From: Salipiger sp. H15
GTDB lineage: Bacteria > Pseudomonadota > Alphaproteobacteria > Rhodobacterales > Rhodobacteraceae
Length of the DNA: 64,000 bases
Reading direction: 5' to 3'
Assembly: GCF_040409955.1 (NCBI RefSeq)
Contig: NZ_CP123385.1
Coordinates: forward strand, 602,501 to 666,500
Shown piece by piece: positions 35,866 through 43,727 of this stretch. The position numbers and the translations under genes are program-made. Positions within the stretch are counted from its first letter, which is position 1; each line of letters begins with the position of its first letter. Under the pieces are notes generated by a model. The model was not told the origin of the DNA. It did not search any database and saw only the letters and a program-made list of their open reading frames with translations.

Positions 35866-36294
35866 ATGTACAGGACGATCCTTCTGCCCGTCGACCTCTC
35901 GGCCCCCGCGAGCTGGGCCAAGGCGCTGCCGACGGCGCTCCACCTCGGCGGCGAGGACGTCGTGCTGCACGTGGTGACCGTGCTTCCCGACTTCGGCATG
36001 TCGATGGTCTCGGGCTACTTCCGCGAGGGCTACGAGAAGGGCGCGCTCAAGGAGGTCGGCGCAAGGCTCAGGGACTGGGTCAACGCCAACGTGCCCGAAC
36101 AGGTCGAGGTGCATCCCCACGTGCTGCACGGGCGCATCTACGACCAGATCCTCGGCGCGGCGGACAAGCTCGGGGCGGATGCCATCGTGCTGTCCTCGCA
36201 CACCCCGGAACTTGCCGACTATCTTCTCGGGCCGAACGCCGCGAGGGTGGTCAGGCACGCAAAGCAGTCTGTCTTCGTCGTCCGCGGCGAATAA
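35866..36294 (+). CDS. Universal stress protein, UspA family
   Basis: The 142-residue protein begins MYRTILLPVDLS and ends with GADAIVLSSHTPELADYLLGPNAARVVRHAKQSVFVVRG, the Usp nucleotide-binding region (G-x2-G-x9-G-like, here with L-G-P-N-A-A). Single-domain Usp genes are a habitual companion of TRAP transporters, where some bind ATP and may modulate transport. The ATG at 35866 follows GGAG and is 11 bp from the permease stop; the longer frame upstream is a shadow. Confidence 0.92.
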   Translation: MYRTILLPVDLSAPASWAKALPTALHLGGEDVVLHVVTVLPDFGMSMVSGYFREGYEKGALKEVGARLRDWVNANVPEQVEVHPHVLHGRIYDQILGAADKLGADAIVLSSHTPELADYLLGPNAARVVRHAKQSVFVVRGE

Positions 36295-36307
36295 TCGGAG
36301 AACTTGA

Positions 36308-37630
36308 ATGGGACATGTCTTCGGACGCTCCAGCGCGGAGCTTCCCCGAGCGGTGCGCGGCGAGGGATGCTACATCCACGACGCCGAGGGCCGCGCCTAC
36401 CTCGACGGCTCGGGCGGCGCCGCCGTGTCGTGCCTCGGGCACTCGGACCCGGACGTGCGTGCCGCGATCCACGCGCAGCTTGACCGGATCGCCTTTGCGC
36501 ATACCGGCTTCTTCACCTCCGAGCCCGCCGAGAGCCTTGCCGACCTGCTGATCGAGCACGCCCCCGAGGGCATCGACCGGGTCTACCTGCTCTCGGGCGG
36601 CTCCGAGGCGGTTGAGGCGGCGATCAAGCTCGCGCGCCAGTACGTCCTCGAGACCGGCCAGCCGCAGCGCCACCGGGTGATCGCCCGCCGCCAGAGCTAT
36701 CACGGCAACACGCTCGGCGCGCTGGCCGCGGGCGGCAACGCCTGGCGGCGCGAGAAATACGCGCCGCTGCTGGTCGAGACCTCGCATATCGCGCCCTGCT
36801 ACGAGTACCGCCTGCGCGAGGAAGGCGAGAGCGCCGAGGCCTACGGGCTGCGCGCCGCCGACGAGCTCGAGGCCGAGATCCAGCGGCTCGGGCCCGAGAC
36901 GGTCATGGCCTTCATCGCCGAGCCGGTGGTGGGCGCCACCTCGGGCGCGGTGCCCGCCGTCGCGGGCTACTTCAGGCGCATCCGCGAGATCTGCGACCGC
37001 CACGGCGTGCTGCTGATCCTCGACGAGGTGATGTGCGGCATGGGCCGCACCGGCACGCTCTTCGCCTGCGAGCAGGACGGCATCTCGCCCGACATCGTCA
37101 CCGTCGCGAAGGGGCTCGGCGCGGGCTACATGCCGATCGGCGCCATGCTCTGCAGCGCGAAGATCTACGACGCGATCGCGCAGGGTTCGGGCGCGTTCCA
37201 GCACGGCCACACCTACCACGGCCACCCGCTGGCCGCCGCCGCCGGGCGCGCGGTGCTGACCGCGATCCTCGGGCGGAACCTGTTGCCGCAGGTGCGCGCG
37301 CGGGGGGAGCATCTCGACGCAACACTGCGCGACGCGCTCGGCCAGCACCCGCATGTGGGCGACATCCGCGGCCGCGGGCTCTTCCGCGGCGTCGAGCTGG
37401 TGGCGGACCGCGATACCAAGGCCCCGTTCGATCCGGCGCTGAAGATCAACGCCAAGGTCAAGCGCTTCGCCATGGACGAGGGGCTGATCTGCTACCCGGC
37501 GGGCGGCACGCTCGACGGCCAGCGGGGCGACCACGTGCTGCTCGCCCCGCCCTTCATCATCTCGGAAGAGCAGATCGGCGAGCTGGTATCCAAGCTCTCG
37601 CGCGCCATCGACCGGGCCATCGCCGCATGA
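36308..37630 (+). CDS. Class III PLP-dependent aminotransferase
   Basis: The 440-residue enzyme is a fold-type I omega-aminotransferase. The PLP lysine is K268 in DIVTVAKGLGAGYMPIGA, preceded by the ILDEVMCGMGRTG motif that holds the ring nitrogen aspartate. SGGSEAVEAAIKLARQY near residue 97 binds the phosphate. It moves an amino group from an amine or omega-amino acid to pyruvate or 2-oxoglutarate. The BKACE gene overlaps its end, so the resulting keto acid may be cleaved by that enzyme. Confidence 0.92.
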   Translation: MGHVFGRSSAELPRAVRGEGCYIHDAEGRAYLDGSGGAAVSCLGHSDPDVRAAIHAQLDRIAFAHTGFFTSEPAESLADLLIEHAPEGIDRVYLLSGGSEAVEAAIKLARQYVLETGQPQRHRVIARRQSYHGNTLGALAAGGNAWRREKYAPLLVETSHIAPCYEYRLREEGESAEAYGLRAADELEAEIQRLGPETVMAFIAEPVVGATSGAVPAVAGYFRRIREICDRHGVLLILDEVMCGMGRTGTLFACEQDGISPDIVTVAKGLGAGYMPIGAMLCSAKIYDAIAQGSGAFQHGHTYHGHPLAAAAGRAVLTAILGRNLLPQVRARGEHLDATLRDALGQHPHVGDIRGRGLFRGVELVADRDTKAPFDPALKINAKVKRFAMDEGLICYPAGGTLDGQRGDHVLLAPPFIISEEQIGELVSKLSRAIDRAIAA

Positions 37631-38430
37631 GCCGCCTCGCGACGCTGCCGCGCATCATGCTTGCCCCGAACGGCGCGCGCCGCACGCGCGCCGATCACCC
37701 CGCCCTGCCCGAGACCATCCCGCAGATCGTCGCGGCGTCCCGGGAGGCATTCGAGGCCGGGGCCGGCGCGCTGCACGCCCATGTGCGCGACGCCGAGGCC
37801 CGCCACGTGCTCGACGCCGGGCTCTACCGCGAGCTGCTGGCCGAGATGGCGCGCGCGGTGCCCGACATGCCCGTGCAGATCACCACCGAGGCGGTCGGAA
37901 TCTACAGCCCCGACGCCCAGCGCGCGCTGGTGCGCGAGCTCCAGCCCGAGGGCGTCTCGGTCGCGCTGCGCGAGATGTGGCCCGAGCACGGTCCCGACCC
38001 CGAGGCGCAGCGTTTCTACGCCGAGACCGATGAGGCGGGCATCGCGCTCCAGCACATCCTCTACGCGCCGGATCAGGTGACGCGCCTCGCCACGCTCTGG
38101 TCCGAGGGGCTGATCCCCGCGCCGCGACAGGTGCTCTTCGTGCTCGGCCGCTACGCCCCGCCGACACTGTCGCGCCCCGAGGATCTGGGCGGCTTCCTCG
38201 AGGCCGCCCGCGCCCTGCCCGGGGACGTGCAATGGGCCGCCTGCGCCTTCGGACGCACCGAGCAGGCCTGCCTGCTTCGCGCCGCGGAACTCGGCGGAGC
38301 CATGCGCATCGGTTTCGAGAACAGCATCGAGCGCCCCGACGGCACCCCGGCAATGGACAATGCCGCGCAGGTGGCGGCGCTGGTGCAGGCCCTCGACACA
38401 GCCCTGTCCCCGCGGGGACAGCAGGCCTGA
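37627..38430 (+). CDS. BKACE family (beta-keto acid cleavage) protein
   Basis: The 267-residue protein is of the DUF849 family that condenses or cleaves beta-keto acids with acetyl-CoA on a zinc site. H50-x-H52 in LHAHVRD is a zinc-ligand pair. The N-terminus IMLAPNGARRTRADHPALPETI fits the family start. Characterised members cleave 3-keto-5-aminohexanoate or dehydrocarnitine. The ATG overlaps the aminotransferase stop by 4 bp, so the two are made together. It is slightly shorter than many members (about 270-310). Confidence 0.88.
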   Translation: MSRLATLPRIMLAPNGARRTRADHPALPETIPQIVAASREAFEAGAGALHAHVRDAEARHVLDAGLYRELLAEMARAVPDMPVQITTEAVGIYSPDAQRALVRELQPEGVSVALREMWPEHGPDPEAQRFYAETDEAGIALQHILYAPDQVTRLATLWSEGLIPAPRQVLFVLGRYAPPTLSRPEDLGGFLEAARALPGDVQWAACAFGRTEQACLLRAAELGGAMRIGFENSIERPDGTPAMDNAAQVAALVQALDTALSPRGQQA

Positions 38431-38436
38431 GAGAGG

Positions 38437-38486
38437 GCCGCGGCGGGTCTGTCCCCGCGGGGACGGACCCGCCGCGGCGCGTTTTT
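38437..38486 (+). terminator. Strong terminator after the BKACE gene
   Basis: A long GC stem, GCCGCGGCGGGTC...GTCC paired with GGAC...GACCCGCCGCGGC, is followed by GCG and TTTTT. It begins 7 bp after the stop and ends the TRAP-aminotransferase-BKACE operon. Confidence 0.88.
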
Positions 38487-38545
38487 GCAGTGCCCGCGCG
38501 TGATCGGCCCTTGACCTCGGCCGCCGCCGCGTCACTCTGAGCGCC

Positions 38546-39322
38546 ATGTTCCCGATCCGCGACCATAACCCCTCGGGGCGCACGCCCTATGTCACCTACG
38601 CGCTGATCATCGCCAACACGGTGATCTTCCTCGGGTACTGGACGTTGTTCAACGACCCGATGGCGCTCGACGCCTTCTTCGAGCGGTGGGCGCTCTTCCC
38701 GGCGCATATCTCGCAGGGCTACGGCTACTCGGGCATCCTCACCTCGATGTTCCTGCACGGCGGGTTCATGCATCTCTTCGGCAACATGCTGTTCCTGTTC
38801 ATCTTCGGGGACAATATCGAGGACATGCTGGGGCACGTGCGCTACCTGCTCTTCTACCTCGCCTCGGGCATCGCGGCGGCGCTTCTGCAATACGTCGCCG
38901 ACCCGAGCTCGGCGGTGCCCACGGTCGGCGCCTCGGGCGCGATCGCCGGGGTCATGGGGGCCTACCTGCTGCTCTTCCCCAAGGCGCGGGTCGACATCCT
39001 CATCATCCTGATCATCATCTTCAAGGTGCTGCCGATCCCCGCCTGGCTGCTGCTGGCGGTCTGGTTCGGCCTGCAGATCTTCAGCGGCATCGGCAGCGCC
39101 GGGGCCGAGGGCGGCGTCGCCTACTGGGCGCATGTCGGCGGCTTCATCGCCGGGCTGGTGATGATCGCCCCGGTCTGGCTGGCGCGCGGCGGGCCGGCCT
39201 TCTGGAACCGCACCCACGGCAAGCCGCCGCATCCCGAGGCGCTCTACTCGGTCGGCCGCACCCATGTCCCCCGCGCGGGGACGCGACAGAACGGAAGAAA
39301 GGGCCCATGGTCACGCCCCTGA
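38546..39322 (+). CDS. Rhomboid-family intramembrane serine protease
   Basis: The 258-residue membrane protein has about six hydrophobic helices and the rhomboid catalytic set: S130 in GASGAIAGVMGAY, H196 in WAHVGGFIAG and the oxyanion-helix HLFGN motif (N80). It cleaves transmembrane substrates within the bilayer; its targets are unknown. The C-terminus is a basic cytoplasmic tail overlapping the next gene by 16 bp. Confidence 0.93.
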   Translation: MFPIRDHNPSGRTPYVTYALIIANTVIFLGYWTLFNDPMALDAFFERWALFPAHISQGYGYSGILTSMFLHGGFMHLFGNMLFLFIFGDNIEDMLGHVRYLLFYLASGIAAALLQYVADPSSAVPTVGASGAIAGVMGAYLLLFPKARVDILIILIIIFKVLPIPAWLLLAVWFGLQIFSGIGSAGAEGGVAYWAHVGGFIAGLVMIAPVWLARGGPAFWNRTHGKPPHPEALYSVGRTHVPRAGTRQNGRKGPWSRP

Positions 39323-39705
39323 CGGACGCGGAGCCGGGAACCTCCCCGGTCAAGGTCACCTGCCATTGCGGCGCCTGCGAGCTCTCGGTCACGCTCTCGG
39401 CCGGGCTCTCCACCGCGCGCCGCTGCGACTGCTCCTTCTGCCGCCGCCGCGGCGCCGCGGCGGTCACCGCGCCGATGGGCGGGGTCGAGGTGGTGCGGGG
39501 CGCGGAGACGCTCACGCTCTACCAGTTCGGCACCAACACCGCGGAGCATTACTTCTGCGCGGTCTGCGGCATCTACATGTACCACCGCCGCCGCTCGAAC
39601 CCGAACGAGTTCGGGGTGAACATGGGCGGCATCGAGGGGGTGAACCCCGCCGAGCACGAGCCGATCCCCTGGTCGGACGGGGTGAACCATCCCTCCGACC
39701 GCTGA
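39307..39705 (+). CDS. GFA/CENP-V-family zinc protein
   Basis: The 132-residue protein has the cysteine pattern of glutathione-dependent formaldehyde-activating (GFA) family members: C19-x-C21-x2-C24, C40-x-C42-x2-C45 and C84-x2-C87 (YFCAVCG). These bind zinc. Few members truly act on formaldehyde, so I give only the family. The ATG at 39307 lies in the rhomboid gene end, indicating translational coupling. Confidence 0.88.
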   Translation: MVTPLTDAEPGTSPVKVTCHCGACELSVTLSAGLSTARRCDCSFCRRRGAAAVTAPMGGVEVVRGAETLTLYQFGTNTAEHYFCAVCGIYMYHRRRSNPNEFGVNMGGIEGVNPAEHEPIPWSDGVNHPSDR

Positions 39706-39725
39706 GCCGGCGGCACGCGCAGGAC

Positions 39726-39759
39726 CGCCTCCGGCGGGCGTATTTTCAAAGAGAAGAAG
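39726..39759. repeat. Intergenic GCCTCCGGCGGGC-TATTTT element
   Basis: A small hairpin (GCCTCCGGCGGGC) followed by GTATTTTCAAAGAGAAG lies 20 bp after the GFA gene stop. From memory, very similar segments recur between genes in many Rhodobacteraceae genomes. Only one copy is seen here. The rest of the 231-bp gap (39760-39936) is GC-rich and shows no gene. Confidence 0.42.
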
Positions 39760-39936
39760 GGGCGGGCGCGGCGCGGGCGGGCAGCCGGGTGCGGGGCGGC
39801 GGCCTTGGCCTTCGGAGTGCGGCGCTGCGCACACGCCCGGGCGGCGAGGCCGGGCCGGGGCGGGGCGGAAATTCCTTTGACTTGCCAATGCGCTTGCACG
39901 GAAATCCTGACATCTGGTCAATGCAGGGAGCGGACC

Positions 39937-40431
39937 GTGGCGACACCGCAAAGCTTCGAGGTCAGGACATCCCTCTTGCGGGCCATCGGGATCGCCTGCG
40001 GCATCGCCTGTCTGGTGTCCATCGCTCTCATCCTTCTCGAAGGCGGACGGGCGGGTGACAAGGGCGGGGTGGCAGCGCTCTTCACCTTCTTCGCGTGCCT
40101 CTTCTGCCTTGTCAGCCGGGCCGTGGCGAAACGCATCGAGGTCTCGGACGAGGCGATCGTGATCCAGCCCGCGGGGCTGCGCATCGCGCGGTCGGAGATC
40201 GAGTCCGTCCGGGTGATGTCGAGAAACGGGTTGATGCCGGACGAGACGCTGCGGGTCATGAAGATCGAGACCCGCGAGCACCGGTGGCGCTGGGTGCCGC
40301 TCCGGCTCTACTGGTTCATGGGGAAGATCAGCATCGATCTTTACTGGATGGAGGACCCGCACGGCTTTGCCCGGGCGCTCGGCGTCGACCTGAGCGATTT
40401 CGTCGCCGGGGAGCCGCGCCGCGACGCCTGA
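39937..40431 (+). CDS. Hypothetical membrane protein with PH-like domain
   Basis: I chose the GTG at 39937, preceded by AGGGAGC, giving 164 residues; the longer frame adds an unlikely Arg/Cys-rich leader. Two hydrophobic helices (about 12-34 and 46-66) are followed by a cytoplasmic-looking beta-rich segment (RIEVSDEAIVIQPAGLRIARSEIESVRV) resembling bacterial PH-like (YdbS/DUF304) domains. No function can be assigned. It converges with the inositol monophosphatase gene across a two-way terminator. Confidence 0.6.
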   Translation: MATPQSFEVRTSLLRAIGIACGIACLVSIALILLEGGRAGDKGGVAALFTFFACLFCLVSRAVAKRIEVSDEAIVIQPAGLRIARSEIESVRVMSRNGLMPDETLRVMKIETREHRWRWVPLRLYWFMGKISIDLYWMEDPHGFARALGVDLSDFVAGEPRRDA

Positions 40432-40452
40432 CGCCGCGTCTTGTGCCAAGAG

Positions 40453-40488
40453 AAAAGCCCGGCTGCCGTGCGCGGCAACCGGGCTTTT
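40453..40488. terminator. Bidirectional terminator between convergent genes
   Basis: AAAAGCCCGG and CCGGGCTTTT form a 10-bp stem, with an inner GCCG-CGGC pairing, giving T-runs on both strands. It serves the PH-like gene on the plus strand and the inositol monophosphatase gene on the minus strand. Confidence 0.88.
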
Positions 40489-40512
40489 CCTGTCCTGCGT
40501 CCTGCGCCGCGA

Positions 40513-41304
40513 TCAGATCTCGCGGATCACCTTGGCGAAGGGGTCGAAGATGTTGCTGCTGGCGCAGAGGATCGAGCCGGTCTCGTGCGGGTCGTGGCCC
40601 TCGCGGATGCCGTCCACCAGCGCGCCCGCCTCGGAGGCGATGAGCCCGCCCGCGGCGATGTCCCAGATGGAGAGCTCGCGCTCCCAGTAGCCGTCGTAGC
40701 GGCCCGCCGCCACGTAGGCGAGGTCGAGCGCCGCCGAGCCCCAGCGCCGCACGCCGGCGCATTCGGGCATCAGGCGGGCGAGGTCCTTGAGCGTCGCCGG
40801 CAGGGTCTTCTTGGCGGCGAAGGGCACGCCGGTGGCGAAGATCGCCTCGATCATCCGGTTGCGGCCCGAGACGCGCAGGCGGCGCGAGTCGTTGAGCCAG
40901 GCGCCGGCGCCCTTCTCGGCGTAGAACATCTCGTCCTTGGCCGGGTCGAACACCACGCCCGCGACGATCTTGCCCTTGTGCTCGAGCGCGATCGAGATCG
41001 CCCAGTGCGGCAGGCCGTGCAGGAAGTTGGTGGTGCCATCGAGCGGATCGACGATCCAGCGGCGGGTCGGATCCTCGCCGTCCTGGCCGCCGCCCTCTTC
41101 ACCGAGCCAGCCGTAGGTCGGGCGCGCGCCCAGAAGCTCGTCCTTGAGAATCTTCTCGGCGGCGATGTCGGCGCGGCTGACGAAGTCGCCGGCCCCCTTC
41201 ATCGAGACCTGAAGGTTCTCGACCTCGCGGAAGTCCTTGACCAGCGACCGGCCCGCCTTGCGCGCGGCCTTGATCATGATGTTGAGGTTGGCACTGCCCT
41301 GCAT
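40513..41304 (-). CDS. suhB: Inositol-1-monophosphatase family protein, SuhB-like
   Basis: The 263-residue protein, started at the ATG at 41304, has the metal-binding motifs of inositol monophosphatases: GEE at about 68-70, WIVDPLDGTTNF at 83-94 (D86, D89) and the C-terminal WDIAAGGLI. Bacterial SuhB hydrolyses inositol and related sugar phosphates and can also bind transcription complexes. The extra upstream frame is Arg-rich and lacks family likeness. Confidence 0.92.
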   Translation of the reverse strand: MQGSANLNIMIKAARKAGRSLVKDFREVENLQVSMKGAGDFVSRADIAAEKILKDELLGARPTYGWLGEEGGGQDGEDPTRRWIVDPLDGTTNFLHGLPHWAISIALEHKGKIVAGVVFDPAKDEMFYAEKGAGAWLNDSRRLRVSGRNRMIEAIFATGVPFAAKKTLPATLKDLARLMPECAGVRRWGSAALDLAYVAAGRYDGYWERELSIWDIAAGGLIASEAGALVDGIREGHDPHETGSILCASSNIFDPFAKVIREI

Positions 41305-41405
41305 GGCGACGTTTCCCGGAATTGGTTCAAGCCGCGCGTATACGCGGCTCGCCGGAAAAAGCCAAGTCCGTATGGCCCGATGAGGCGCGACCCTTTGGCC
41401 GCCCG

Positions 41406-41738
41406 TTATCCGCCCGCCGGGGCATAGGCGCGGGGCAGCGGCGCGCCCTGCGTCGCGGTGATGCCGCGGGCGCCGTGGGCCGCCGGATCGGCGTAGCTGC
41501 CGCCGGTCGGAACGCCGCACCAGATCTGGCCGCCGAGGATCACCGGCTGCGTGCCCTTGGCGCAGACGCCGGGCGCCGGGTAGGACTGGATCAGCGGCGG
41601 GGCGTCGCTGGCGCCGGAGACGAAGCCGGCCGAGCCCGGCATGTACATGTCGCCCGGGTAGCCCTCGCTACCGGCCCCGGCCGCGCTTCCGGAGATAACA
41701 AGAGCCGCCGCCGCGGCAATAACGCTGAAACCCTGCAT
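41406..41738 (-). CDS. Hypothetical secreted small protein
   Basis: From the ATG at 41738 (behind a GAGGG site) the product has 110 residues: a signal peptide (MQGFSVIAAAAALVISGSAAG) and a Gly/Pro/Tyr-rich mature part with one cysteine pair (VCAKG and IWCGVP) that may form a disulfide. A start at 41762 would add eight residues. I do not recognise a family; it is probably periplasmic or surface-located. Confidence 0.62.
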   Translation of the reverse strand: MQGFSVIAAAAALVISGSAAGAGSEGYPGDMYMPGSAGFVSGASDAPPLIQSYPAPGVCAKGTQPVILGGQIWCGVPTGGSYADPAAHGARGITATQGAPLPRAYAPAGG

Positions 41739-41918
41739 CCTGACCCTCACATACCGGCGCACCGGGGAAAACCTACGCGCAGGAGGCTAGCAGGCCGCGG
41801 GAACATGTCAAATTCTTGCCGCATTTCCGACGGGGCGCCGTGGAACCGGAAACAATCCCAAGCCTCGATGCCGCTTGTTCGCGCAGCCGGGACACCCGCG
41901 CGGGCGAGGGCAGGCACG

Positions 41919-41949
41919 GAAACGGCCGGCGCAGGGTTGCACCGGCCGC
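41919..41949 (-). terminator. Possible terminator of the BCCT gene
   Basis: CGGCCGGTGC pairs with GCGCCGGCCG around a 6-nt loop (one mismatch) on the minus strand, followed by TTTCC. The T-run is short. The gap 41763-41969 otherwise shows nothing I can name. Confidence 0.42.
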
Positions 41950-41969
41950 CTCCCCTTGCCGCTTCGGCC

Positions 41970-43631
41970 TCACTCGGCGGGCGGCATCTCGACCGTCACC
42001 GAGGGCACGCCCTGCTGCGCGCGCAGCCCGTCGCGGTAGATCGCCTTGAAGAGGCTGAGGCACATCAGCAGCATCACCACCGAGAAGGGCAGCGCGCCGA
42101 TCACCATCGCGGTCTGGATCGCGGTGAGCCCGCCGACCAGCAGCAGCGCCGCCACCACGATGCCGAGCGTCACGCCCCAGAAGATGATGTGCGGCCGCGC
42201 CTTCGGCCCCTCGTCCCCCGCCGCGTTGATCGTGTTGACGATCAGCACCGCCGAGTCGGCCGAGGTCACGAGATAGGTCATCAGCAGGATCACGATGATC
42301 ACCGCCATGCCCCAGCCCAGCACGTCGCCGAGCATGATGCCGGTCATGGTGAAGATCTTGGCCCCGTCGGTGGAGGCGAAGATCTGGCCGCCCGCGACGC
42401 CCGAGAGCTCCATGTCGATCGCCGTGCCGCCGGCGAAGGAGAACCAGACGAAGCACATGATCGACGGGACGATCATCGCGCCCAGCACGAACTCGCGGAT
42501 CGTCCGGCCACGCGAGATGCGGGCGAGGAAGAGGCCGACGAAGGGCGCGAAGGCCACCCACCAGGCCCAGTAGAACACCGTCCAGGCGCCCTGCCAGCCC
42601 GAGAGCGCGTCGCCCGTCTCGGTGCCGTCGGGGCGGTAGACGGTGAACAGCATCTTCGGCAGCGCGAGAATGTAGTCGACCATGCCCATGAAGAGCGCCT
42701 GCATCCCGAACCAGGTCGAGCCGAAGATCATCAGGAAGGCGAGCAGGAAGATCGACAGCCCCATGTTGAGGTTCGACAGCCACTTGATCCCCTTGCCCAC
42801 GCCCGAGAGCGCCGAGAGGGTCGAGGCCCCCATGATGACGATCAGCGCGACGATGATCCCGGCGGGCGAGGCGTTGCCCTCGGGGGTCACAAGCCAGTCG
42901 CCGATGCCGATCTTGCTCATCCCGGCGACGAACTGCTCGACGCCGAAACCCAGCGTCTGCGCCACGCCGAGGATCGTGGCGATCACCGCGACGATGTCGA
43001 CGAGATGCCCGAGCGGGCCCGAGAGCGCCGAGCCGAAGAGCGGCGTCAGCGACGAGCGGATGGTCAGCGGCAGGCCGCGGCGGTAGGTGAAATAGCCGAG
43101 CGACAGCCCGGCGATGGCATAGGAGGACCAGGCCGAGAAGCCCCAGTGCAGGTAACTGTACTTGTAGGCGTTCATGAAGTTGTCGAGGCTCCCGCCCTCG
43201 GCGAGGCCAAGCATCACCTCGGGGTTGTTGCGGAAGTGGTAGATCGGCTCGGCCACCGCCCAGGTCAGCATGCCGACCCCGATGCCCGCGCCGAACATCA
43301 TGGAGAACCACGAGAAATTGTCGAACTCGGGTTTCTCGTCGTCACGGCCAAGCTTGAGCCTGCCCGCCGCGGGCCAGATCGCCAGCGCGAGGCAGACCAG
43401 CACGAAGAAGGCCATCACGTAGATGTACCAGCTGGCGAAGTTGGCGAGGATGAAGCTGTTGAGCCCGCCGAGCACATTGCCCGCCTGCTCGGGGAAGGCG
43501 ACCGCCCAGAGCACCAGCCCGCCCACGGCGAGCTTGGAGGTCACCGTCACGTCGAGCGAGAAGCCGTTGTAGAAACCCTTGTCGGCGGTCTTGATCGGAA
43601 GGTCCGAGAGGGGAGGTTCGAGTTTTGCCAT
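41970..43631 (-). CDS. BCCT-family transporter (betaine/choline type)
   Basis: The 553-residue membrane protein has twelve predicted helices and BCCT signatures: GIGVGMLTWAVAEPIYHF in the early helices, WYIY, GLSLGYFTYRRGLPLTIRS and the glycine-rich MFGAGIGVG stretch. BCCT carriers move choline, betaine, carnitine or choline sulfate with sodium or protons. It lies 96 bp after the choline sulfatase gene on the same strand, which suggests it imports choline sulfate or choline for that enzyme. The N-terminus is cytosolic. Confidence 0.92.
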   Translation of the reverse strand: MAKLEPPLSDLPIKTADKGFYNGFSLDVTVTSKLAVGGLVLWAVAFPEQAGNVLGGLNSFILANFASWYIYVMAFFVLVCLALAIWPAAGRLKLGRDDEKPEFDNFSWFSMMFGAGIGVGMLTWAVAEPIYHFRNNPEVMLGLAEGGSLDNFMNAYKYSYLHWGFSAWSSYAIAGLSLGYFTYRRGLPLTIRSSLTPLFGSALSGPLGHLVDIVAVIATILGVAQTLGFGVEQFVAGMSKIGIGDWLVTPEGNASPAGIIVALIVIMGASTLSALSGVGKGIKWLSNLNMGLSIFLLAFLMIFGSTWFGMQALFMGMVDYILALPKMLFTVYRPDGTETGDALSGWQGAWTVFYWAWWVAFAPFVGLFLARISRGRTIREFVLGAMIVPSIMCFVWFSFAGGTAIDMELSGVAGGQIFASTDGAKIFTMTGIMLGDVLGWGMAVIIVILLMTYLVTSADSAVLIVNTINAAGDEGPKARPHIIFWGVTLGIVVAALLLVGGLTAIQTAMVIGALPFSVVMLLMCLSLFKAIYRDGLRAQQGVPSVTVEMPPAE

Positions 43632-43727
43632 TCCTGTCTGTCCCTGTTGTGCGGGCTTTGCCTTGGTCCCCGCCGCAGCGCCCGAAAGGCGGCCGGGGTG
43701 TGTGCGGCGCGGCGTGGCCGCGCGGGG

